Of a stretch of 64,000 bases of DNA, positions 48,601-54,846 are shown piece by piece. Each line of letters opens with the position of its first letter. The stretch's first letter is position 1. Source of the stretch: Closterium sp. Naga37s-1 (lineage: Eukaryota; Streptophyta; Zygnematophyceae; Desmidiales; Closteriaceae); assembly GCA_947471745.1 (NCBI GenBank), contig CANJKZ010000781.1, forward strand, positions 496,001-560,000, given 5' to 3'. The notes below the pieces were generated by a model. That model was not told the origin of the DNA. It worked only from the letters and a program-made list of their open reading frames with translations, and did no database searches. The translations under genes were made by a program, and so were the position numbers.

Positions 48601-51600
48601 AGGTGACATTCCTCTCACCAACCATGACGCCTTCTGCTCATCATGCCTATCCCATCTCATCCCATCCCTCCTCCACATCTCCGACCTCTCGTTACATGCT
48701 CTGCTCTGCTCTGCTCTGCTCGTCCCCAAGTCTCCTCACGCGCCCTCTCCCCTCACCCCACCCACTCTCACATCCCTCACCCCTCCAACGCCCCCTGCGC
48801 GTTCCCCTTGTGCCCAACTCACCTTCCTCAGTCTCACCTTCCTCAATCTCACCTTCCTCAGTCTCACCTTCCTCAGTCTCACCTTCCTCAGTCTCACCTT
48901 CCTCAGTCTCACCTTCCTCAGTCTCACCTTCCTCAATCTCACCTTCCTCAATCTCACCTTCCTCAATCTCACCTTCCTCAGTCTCACCTTCCTCAGTCTC
49001 ACCTTCCTCAGTCTCACCTTCCTCAGTCTCACCTTCCTCAGTCTCACCTTCCTCAGTCTCACCTTCCTCAGTCTCACCTTCCTCAGTCTCACCTTCCTCA
49101 GTCTCACCTTCCTCAGTCTCACCTTCCTCAGTCTCACCTTCCTCAGTCTCACCTTCCTCAGTCTCACCTTCCTCAGTCTCACCTTCCTCAGTCTCACCTT
49201 CCTCAGTCTCACCTTCCTCAGTCTCACCTTCCTCAGTCTCACCTTCCTCAGTCTCACCTTCCTCAGTCTCACCTTCCTCAGTCTCACCTTCCTCAGTCTC
49301 ACCTTCCTCAGTCTCACCTTCCTCAGTCTCACCTTCCTCAGTCTCACCTTCCTCAGTCTCACCTTCCTCAGTCTCACCTTCCTCAGTCTCACCTTCCTCA
49401 GTCTCACCTTCCTCAGTCTCACCTTCCTCAGTCTCACCTTCCTCAGTCTCACCTTCCTCAGTCTCACCTTCCTCAGTCTCACCTTCCTCAGTCTCACCTT
49501 CCTCAGTCTCACCTTCCTCAGTCTCACCTTCCTCAGTCTCACCTTCCTCAGTCTCACCTTCCTCAGTCTCACCTTCCTCAGTCTCACCTTCCTCAGTCTC
49601 ACCTTCCTCAGTCTCACCTTCCTCAGTCTCACCTTCCTCAATCTCACCTTCCTCAATCTCACCTTCCTCAGTCTCACCTTCCTCAGTCTCACCTTCCTCA
49701 GTCTCACCTTCCTCAGTCTCACCTTCCTCAGTCTCACCTTCCTCAGTCTCACCTTCCTCAGTCTCACCTTCCTCAATCTCACCTTCCTCAGTCTCACCTT
49801 CCTCAATCTCACCTTCCTCAGTCTCACCTTCCTCAGTCTCACCTTCCTCAGTCTCACCTTCCTCAGTCTCACCTTCCTCAGTCTCACCTTCCTCAATCTC
49901 ACCTTCCTCAGTCTCACCTTCCTCAGTCTCACCTTCCTCAGTCTCACCTTCCTCAGTCTCACCTTCCTCAGTCTCACCTTCCTCAGTCTCACCTTCCTCA
50001 GTCTCACCTTCCTCAGTCTCACCTTCCTCAGTCTCACCTTCCTCAATCTCACCTTCCTCAGTCTCACCTTCCTCAATCTCACCTTCCTCAATCTCACCTT
50101 CCTCAGTCTCACCTTCCTCAGTCTCACCTTCCTCAGTCTCACCTTCCTCAGTCTCACCTTCCTCAGTCTCACCTTCCTCAGTCTCACCTTCCTCAGTCTC
50201 ACCTTCCTCAGTCTCACCTTCCTCAGTCTCACCTTCCTCAATCTCACCTTCCTCAGTCTCACCTTCCTCAGTCTCACCTTCCTCAGTCTCACCTTCCTCA
50301 ATCTCACCTTCCTCAGTCTCACCTTCCTCAATCTCACCTTCCTCAATCTCACCTTCCTCAGTCTCACCTTCCTCAGTCTCACCTTCCTCAGTCTCACCTT
50401 CCTCAGTCTCACCTTCCTCAGTCTCACCTTCCTCAGTCTCACCTTCCTCAGTCTCACCTTCCTCAGTCTCACCTTCCTCAGTCTCACCTTCCTCAGTCTC
50501 ACCTTCCTCAATCTCACCTTCCTCAGTCTCACCTTCCTCAGTCTCACCTTCCTCAGTCTCACCTTCCTCAATCTCACCTTCCTCAGTCTCACCTTCCTCA
50601 GTCTCACCTTCCTCAATCTCACCTTCCTCAGTCTCACCTTCCTCAATCTCACCTTCCTCAGTCTCACCTTCCTCAGTCTCACCTTCCTCAGTCTCACCTT
50701 CCTCAGTCTCACCTTCCTCAGTCTCACCTTCCTCAATCTCACCTTCCTCAGTCTCACCTTCCTCAATCTCACCTTCCTGGCGCAGGGCATGGGCGTCGGG
50801 GTCGGAGAGCACGGCGCTCATGAACACGCTGCGCGCGCGCGACAGGAAGTCCAGCCGCACCGGCGACGATGCCGCCGCTGCACCTGGTGCTGCTGCTGCT
50901 GTGGCTGCTGCTAAGGGTGGAGCTGCAGTGGATGAGGCCGATGGGCTGGTGGTTGGGGCTGCGGCGGGGCTGCAAGGGGAGAGGGAGGAGGAAGGGGGGA
51001 ATGTGGCAGGGGGAGAGAGGGAGGGGGAGTGGGAGAGGGGGGTTGAGAGGGGTTGGTGGAGTGGAGATGCCGGGGTGAAGTGGGAGGGACGAGGGGGCGG
51101 GAGAAATGACATGGATGATGGACGATGATGGGGCCGCGCGGACCATGGTGAGAGGCATGTGATGTGATGAGAGGGCCATGTGATGTGATGGAAGGGGCAT
51201 ATGACTGGAGGAGCATGCGAAGGGCATGTGAGGGGAAGCTGATGAGCAGAGCACTGTTTAGGGTTTAGGGTTTAGTGCTAAGAGATGGCGACAGGAAAGT
51301 GGAATGCAGGCACGGTTCAGGTAAGAACGACACAAGCGTTGGCTTGGCAGAAGATTCGCAGGGACAGTAGATTCGCAGAGACAGTTGATTCGCAGGGACA
51401 GAAGATTCGCAGGGACAGTAGATTCGCAGGGACTAAGAGTGCGGTAGCGAGGTAGTAGGGGCGGGTAAGAGAGGCTGGAATGACACGGGCAGTGGAGCAG
51501 CGGGGTAGTGGGTGGGGGGGCAGCACCTGGTGTTGATGCGAGCAGCAGCAGCAGCGGTGGGAAGGTCGACATCCACCACCTGCGATGCGATTGGATGGCA

Positions 51601-52354
51601 GGCGAGGGGTGGGAGCGAGAGGGGTGAGAGAGAGAGGGGTGGGAGAGAGAGGGGTGGGAGAGAGAGGGGTGAGAGAGAGAGGGATGGGAGAGAGAGGGGT
51701 GAGAGAGAGAGGGGTGGGAGAGAGAGGGGTGAGAGAGAGAGGGGTGGGAGAGAGAGGGGTGAGAGAGAGAGGGGTGGGAGAGAGAGGGGTGGGAGAGAGA
51801 GGGGTGAGAGAGAGAGGGGTGGGAGAGAGAGGGGTGAGAGAGAGAGGGGTGGGAGAGAGAGGGGTGGGAGAGAGAGGGGTGGGAGAGAGAGGGGTGAGAG
51901 AGAGAGGGGTGGGAGAGAGAGGGGTGAGAGAGAGAGGGGTGGGAGAGAGAGGGGTGGGAAAGAGAGGGGTGGGAGAGAGAGGGGTGGGAGAGAGAGGGGT
52001 GGGAGAGAGAGGGGTGGGAGTGGGGAAAGGGGTTGGAGAGAACAAGAGGACGAGAAAGCGCCGTTTCAGTAGATTGCTATACCTTGGGCTTTCATACCTG
52101 GTAGGCGCAGCGCAGGTCAGCACAGGTAGGCGCAGGCAGCACCGCCTCGACGCACCACGACCCCCCCAGTTCACTCGCACGCATGCACCCAGCCCAGCCA
52201 GCCCACTTGCATGGGTCCCATTCCACCCCATCCCACCGCATCCCACCTGCACGGAGCCCACCTGCACGGAGCCAGACGGCTGCATGACGGTTAGCAGCCC
52301 GTCCTCTCCGCCCCGCTGCTGCCCCTCGCCCTGCGCCCTCGCTCCCCCTCGCAT
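34564..52354 (-). CDS. TBC-domain RabGAP, 20 exons, about 1245 aa
   Basis: A Rab GTPase-activating protein: TBC domains speed GTP hydrolysis by Rab proteins in membrane traffic. The TBC domain runs from about residue 640 to 870: [12 protein letters not shown], then the Arg finger IERDVNR (I685, D688, R691), then [10 protein letters not shown] with the Gln finger (Y726, Q728), [30 protein letters not shown] and [20 protein letters not shown]. The sequence is nearest in style to EVI5/TBC1D-type proteins. N-terminal 600 residues are Ser/Gly/Pro-rich with coding minisatellites. The C-terminal exon is charged and possibly coiled-coil ([30 protein letters not shown]). The start codon at 52354 is provisional, as an upstream exon cannot be excluded. 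Stop TGA at 34564-34566. Total coding length by my exons is 3738 nt, divisible by three, with matching phases throughout. Confidence 0.8.
36280..36313. repeat. (GGCAT)n beside the E18 acceptor
   Basis: Short pentanucleotide run of about six units in intron 17, directly next to the acceptor of exon 18. Confidence 0.85.
36349..36510. repeat. (AC)n-rich microsatellite
   Basis: Two AC-dinucleotide runs separated by AC/AT/GC-mixed sequence, in intron 17. Frames read His/Thr or Val/Cys and are meaningless. Confidence 0.9.
36604..36852. repeat. 19-bp minisatellite, about 13 copies
   Basis: Unit GTGGATGATGGTAGAATGG, highly uniform, with a G/C variant (AACGG) in two neighbouring units. Lies in intron 17, away from the splice sites. 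Confidence 0.92.
37590..37656 (-). pseudogene. Second copy of RabGAP exon 17 in intron 16
   Basis: Preceded by a good acceptor (CCCCACACCAG), this reads [20 protein letters not shown] against exon 17's [20 protein letters not shown] (37452-37369). The matching donor end (LPAQLK|GTGACC) is not kept. It is either a relic of a tandem duplication or an alternative exon; the lack of a clear donor favours a relic. Confidence 0.7.
38131..38370. repeat. 20-bp minisatellite made of the E15 splice donor, 12 copies
   Basis: On the minus strand each unit reads ATCATCCTCGGTACGCTGAC. This is the last 10 nt of exon 15 (ATCATCCTCG) plus the first 10 nt of intron 15 (GTACGCTGAC). The exon's own copy is the one at 38361-38370, and eleven more follow in the intron. 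Confidence 0.93.
38565..38600 (-). pseudogene. Partial repeat of RabGAP exon 15 start
   Basis: GAGGAACCAGTCCGCCGCG (plus strand) duplicates the beginning of exon 15 ([10 protein letters not shown]) inside intron 14, with diverged flanks. A short exon relic. Confidence 0.6.
38831..39007. repeat. (GGCAT)n pentanucleotide array
   Basis: Mostly GGCAT units with GGCAC, GGCGT and GGGGTA variants. The variant pattern itself is duplicated (38855-38905 against 38945-38995). Lies in intron 14 close to the donor of exon 14. Confidence 0.9.
39470..40312. repeat. 28-bp minisatellite made of the E13 splice donor, about 30 copies
   Basis: On the minus strand the unit contains CCCGACATGCAGCAG|GTGGGT, which is the end of exon 13 (LPDMQQ) plus its donor, followed by CTTAAAG. 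The true exon copy is at the right edge (exon end 40289). Variants TGTCGGG, TGCCGGG and TGTTGGG cluster in blocks. A degenerate tail continues to about 39355. Confidence 0.93.
40952..40981 (-). other. 30-nt microexon with the RabGAP Gln finger
   Basis: Reads [10 protein letters not shown] between CATCAG and GTAACT, phase 0 on both sides. It joins AFNVIKAYS-type sequence of E11 (ending VIKAYS) to [10 protein letters not shown] of E13, restoring the standard TBC core order. It carries the catalytic glutamine of the YxQ motif, so skipping it would keep frame but should abolish GAP activity (inference from TBC enzymology). Confidence 0.8.
41091..41312. repeat. GGCAT-based higher-order repeat
   Basis: Units of about 19 bp such as ATGGCATGGCATTAATGGA, grading from AATAGAATTGCAT forms at the left edge. 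Intron 11. Confidence 0.85.
41827..41938. repeat. 28-bp repeat made of the E10 splice donor, 4 copies
   Basis: On the minus strand each unit contains GCCAA|GTGAGCTCCCCACC, the exon 10 end plus donor. The exon's copy is at 41935, with three more spaced by 28 bp downstream in the intron. Confidence 0.9.
42376..42426. repeat. (CAG/CGG)n trinucleotide run
   Basis: CAG units pass into about eleven CGG units in intron 9. A CGG run of this size is typically length-variable. Confidence 0.85.
42604..42690. repeat. Coding hexanucleotide (CATGCC)n in exon 9
   Basis: About 13 units, read on the minus strand as (Met-Gly)n directly before the TBC domain. The only long hexanucleotide inside a RabGAP exon. 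Confidence 0.9.
42922..42948. repeat. Poly(A) run of 27 in intron 8
   Basis: Uninterrupted A (T on the gene strand) near the donor end of intron 8. No element was recognised next to it. Confidence 0.95.
43203..45947. repeat. 30-bp minisatellite, about 91 copies, filling intron 7
   Basis: Unit CCACCATTGTTGATCTTCC plus ACATTTTTCCT (30 bp). Nearly all copies are identical. A CCCCCCTT variant recurs at 43531, 44011, 44341, 44791, 45241, 45421 and 45931, and one unit has an extra T near 44985. Because 30 is a multiple of three and the unit lacks stops in several frames, it creates false open frames of 500-1300 codons on both strands. It lies wholly between RabGAP exons 7 and 8. Confidence 0.97.
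46535..46701. repeat. 15-bp minisatellite before the E7 acceptor, about 11 copies
   Basis: On the gene strand the unit is CCCCCCTGTCACCAC, pyrimidine-rich and ending 20 bp before the branch/acceptor region of exon 7. It acts like an extended pyrimidine tract. Confidence 0.9.
46981..47078. repeat. 14-bp repeat after the E6 donor, about 6 copies
   Basis: On the gene strand the unit ACAGCAGGTGGCAC contains a donor-like CAG|GTGGCA. It starts about a dozen bases into intron 6, so it adds several decoy donors close to the used one (AAG|GTACTC, 47090). Confidence 0.85.
47227..47415. repeat. Coding 27-bp minisatellite in exon 6, 7 copies
   Basis: Read on the minus strand as seven copies of MRAMGAADG in the N-terminal low-complexity part of the RabGAP. 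Frame is kept by the unit length. Confidence 0.92.
47715..47781 (-). pseudogene. Partial second copy of RabGAP exon 6 start
   Basis: After a C-rich tract and CAG it reads [17 protein letters not shown], against exon 6's [17 protein letters not shown] (47654 onward). A tandem duplication of about 127 bp covering the intron end and exon start. Which acceptor is used cannot be told from the sequence; only the 47654 one leads into the long exon. Confidence 0.7.
48433..48592. repeat. (CCATG/CCGTG)n pentanucleotide array
   Basis: About 32 units in intron 4, in the opposite sense to the GGCAT arrays in introns 11, 14 and 17. Confidence 0.9.
48826..50775. repeat. 15-bp minisatellite made of the E4 splice donor, about 130 copies
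   Basis: On the minus strand each unit is AAGGTGAGACTGAGG or the AAGGTGAGATTGAGG variant. The exon 4 end and donor (GAAG|GTGAGATTGAGG, 50773/50772) form the first unit. Every copy holds the consensus donor AAG|GTGAGA. The unit is in frame with exon 4 (codes EGETE or EGEIE) and has no stop in most frames, which explains the false 680-900-codon frames here. Confidence 0.97.
51257..51275. repeat. Interstitial plant-type telomere repeat
   Basis: TTTAGGGTTTAGGGTTTAG, about 2.7 units of the (TTTAGGG)n telomere motif, inside RabGAP intron 3. Supports a green-plant lineage. Confidence 0.85.
51600..52020. repeat. 15-bp minisatellite before the E3 acceptor, about 27 copies
   Basis: Units AGAGAGGGGTGGGAG and AGAGAGGGGTGAGAG alternate irregularly. 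On the gene strand this is a CT-rich tract of about 420 bp ending about 20 bp before the exon 3 acceptor. Confidence 0.93.
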
Positions 52355-52825
52355 GGCGCCACTGCTGCCCCCGCACGCACGGCGCGGAGGGGGGGTGAGC
52401 GGGAGGAGGGGAAGAGCAGGAGGGGAATGAAGGCGAATGTTGGATGGAAGGGAAGATGAAGGAGGTGGTGAGGGCGAGAGGAGATGGAGAAGCGCAGGCA
52501 CTGAGGCTAGCAGGGCATTACGGCTGCCATGACATCCTGAAATGTGTGAGGTCGGGGAGGTGAGTTTCTTTGGATATGAGAGCTTTCCAGGGTACAAAGG
52601 TGTGAACACTGAAATGCTCACACAAGTTTCGCTGCATGGGTTTGGACTTGCCAATGTTACCACGATTTCATGCGACAATCAAACCCATCTCACGAGATCG
52701 CGTACGGAACACTCTGCGACCGATCAGTGCTGGCCTGCCGCCGAGGGCATTCTTGGTTCCCATGAAGCAGAAGCAGAAAGCACACCGTCATCCATACCAC
52801 ACCCTAGAACGTTTGGCTAAGAAAC

Positions 52826-52905
52826 CGTGATTATAGTCAGTTGCTCGTGATTATAGTCAGTCGCTCGTGATTATAGTCAGTTGCTCGTGATTATAGTCAG
52901 TCGCT
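52826..52905. repeat. 20-bp repeat, 4 copies, in the divergent spacer
   Basis: CGTGATTATAGTCAGTTGCT alternates with the TCGCT variant in strict order (T, C, T, C), suggesting a doubled 40-bp unit. Lies about 470 bp upstream of the RabGAP start. Confidence 0.9.
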
Positions 52906-54090
52906 CGTGAAAATCCCATCACAGATTTAGAAAGGAAGTCCACAACGTCAGTGAGGTCAAGTGATGCCGATTACATGCGGGGTGCCGTGGAACCCGAGGC
53001 ATGGAGTCACTCCCCCCCCCGGATCAACAATGATCCATAGGAAGGTTTGCACCGCGCGACGCCATACAATCAAGGCACCGCGACCAACTATCGCCTCGTG
53101 AAATAACAAGAAGATCGGCATCCATTCGTCCACGACCGTTTAGGGTCGGTGACGACGGTGCCACTCCCCTTTCCCACACGGTATCAAGGCCCTGTTCCCC
53201 CAAGTACCACTCCCCTTTCCCCACGGTCGCCCGCACCATCTCCCCACCGTCGCACTCCCCATTTCCCCACGGTCGCACTCCCTTGATCCCCCCAGTACCA
53301 CCCTCTTTCCCCCACGGTATCACTCCCATTTCCCCACGGTCGCACTCCCTTGTTCCCCCAAGTACCACCCCCTTTCCCCCACGGTATCACTCCCCTTTCC
53401 CCCACGATCGCACTCCACTTTCCCCCACGGTCGCACAGAATTGCCCCACGGGAGCACTACCGTTCCCTCACAGTGTCGCTCCCCTGGCCCCACGGAAGAC
53501 ATCCATTTCCCCCTCGCTACCACTCCCCTTCCCCGACGCTACCACTCCCCTTCCCCGACGCTAACACTCCCCTTCCCCGACGCTACCACTCCCCTTCCCC
53601 CACGCTAGCGTGCCCCTTCCCCCATGCTAGCACTCTCCTTCCCCCTCGCTAGCCCTCCCCTTCCTCGTCTCTAGGACGGTAGGAGATGTTCGCCTGAAGC
53701 CCTGCATGCGAGTTGAACGACATTGCATAATCTTTGGGCGAATTAGGCTGCTGGTCGTTCCTCCATTCTAAATTCGAGATACGACCGCACCAGCGTCTTA
53801 CGTTAGGCGACTCTCTTGCTCCACCCAGGGCTGGGAGTGACTCCACGATTTTCCTCGCGCCAAAGCTGACGCCTTGCCCACGCTACTAGTACGCCTTCGT
53901 TGGCGTGACCTAAGCCAATCAAAGGACAAAATGCGCGTTTCTGCGAAATAGTTGCGCAGACGTGGTCCACTATGTCGAACCTATGCCTAATGTGGGCATT
54001 CTCATTGGCTGGATATGGTAAGTTGATGACCTACGAAAGCGGAGGCTCTGATACTCGTCGATAGTCATTTACAGTGGTGACCTACACTAA
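52906..54090. other. Spacer between two divergent genes
   Basis: No gene supported. 53160-53660 holds an imperfect C-rich repeat with recurring blocks such as CCCCACGGTCGCACTCCCCT and CCCCGACGCTACCACTCCCC (about 22-24 bp). 53660-54090 is ordinary unique sequence. Must include the promoter of the RabGAP gene and distal control sequence of the gene at 54847. Confidence 0.5.
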
Positions 54091-54256
54091 GGGCGTGTCC
54101 AGCTCGTACGTTTTCGGTTCATATACAGTTCATCTACCGTGGTGCAAAATCAATATCAAAAGGTGCAAAGCGATTATCTTTTTCACCTTTGTTCACCGTG
54201 ACGCAAAGCGGTCAACCGCACAAAATGAACTGAAAACGTACGAGCTGGACACGCCC
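54091..54256. mobile_element. MITE with TAA target duplication (PIF/Harbinger-like)
   Basis: 166 bp with terminal inverted repeats of about 32 bp (starting GGGCGTGTCCAGCTCGTACG, one mismatch) and TAA on each side (54088-54090 and 54257-54259). No coding capacity. A 3-bp TWA target is the signature of PIF/Harbinger, Tourist-type elements. Well-kept TIRs suggest it is fairly young. Confidence 0.85.
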
Positions 54257-54259
54257 TAA

Positions 54260-54846
54260 AAGACTGTAAAATACCCGCAGCTTTCAGGTTTCCTACCAGT
54301 TATCTGTGCGACACTTGAAGGTGCGGACGACCTTGTAGCTACAGTAATTTCGGGTGGTGTTTTTTTGCGGAGATGCTTGTACCGTCTTTCAGTGCCCCAC
54401 GCTGTCAACAGGGTTACACCCAACAAAGGTTGGTTGGTTGAACCAGTCTTGCTAAACTTGTGACCCCGGTTTTGAAATTAAGACTACCCGACTAAATATG
54501 ATCTGTCTGAAACAATAGTGCAGGTTTCTTTGGGCCAGCCCGTGGAACCTGTTCAAGCCTGCCAGGGGGGTAAAAACAGCGTTGCAGGGAAGCCAGGTTG
54601 AAAAGGATCCAAGCAGAGAGGAGGACCCCACTGCTGAACCTTCCATTTTCCTCCTGAAACCCTAAATTGCAAATACCCGTTTGCAAAGGCCACACTCCCT
54701 AGTGCATGTTGCAAATGCCTATGTGGATAGGCGTTCAACGCCGAGCGGTGCAATCAACCCATGACAGGTGTCGTGTGTCTGACGACAAAATGAAGTGCTC
54801 CCCTTAGCAACGAATAGCCGAGCCAAGGCAGGCAGCGGATCGCGCG
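54260..54846. other. Promoter-proximal region of the HTH-array gene
   Basis: No gene seen. Contains the telo-box at 54657-54666. No TATA box was convincing. Confidence 0.4.
54657..54666 (+). promoter_or_regulatory. Telo-box upstream of the HTH-array gene
   Basis: AAACCCTAAA, the plant telo-box motif bound by TRB/telobox proteins, lies 181 bp before the ATG at 54847. A single 10-bp match, so chance is possible. Confidence 0.4.

Larger units (their letters stand above)
34564..52354 (-). other. Exon map of the RabGAP gene
   Basis: Exons, 5' to 3' on the minus strand: E1 52354-52262; E2 52145-52098; E3 51579-51527; E4 50969-50773; E5 48178-48027; E6 47654-47090; E7 46514-46038; E8 43152-42998; E9 42717-42472 (NAGNAG acceptor, alternative start 42720); E10 41996-41935; E11 41605-41500; E12 40981-40952; E13 40411-40289; E14 39108-39019; E15 38448-38361; E16 38007-37958; E17 37452-37369; E18 36278-36191; E19 35823-35687; E20 35457-34564. 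All introns are GT-AG. Best supported are E10-E20, by continuous TBC homology and phase. E9's donor (CAT|GTCAGT) and E1-E3 are the weakest. Confidence 0.7.

Noticed and set aside
48392-51128. Open frames of 680-900 codons rich in SPSSV, LSLTF, QSHLP, EGETE or RKVRL
   Set aside because: Same artefact from the 15-bp repeat. Four or more frames are open over the same DNA, which a real gene would not show.
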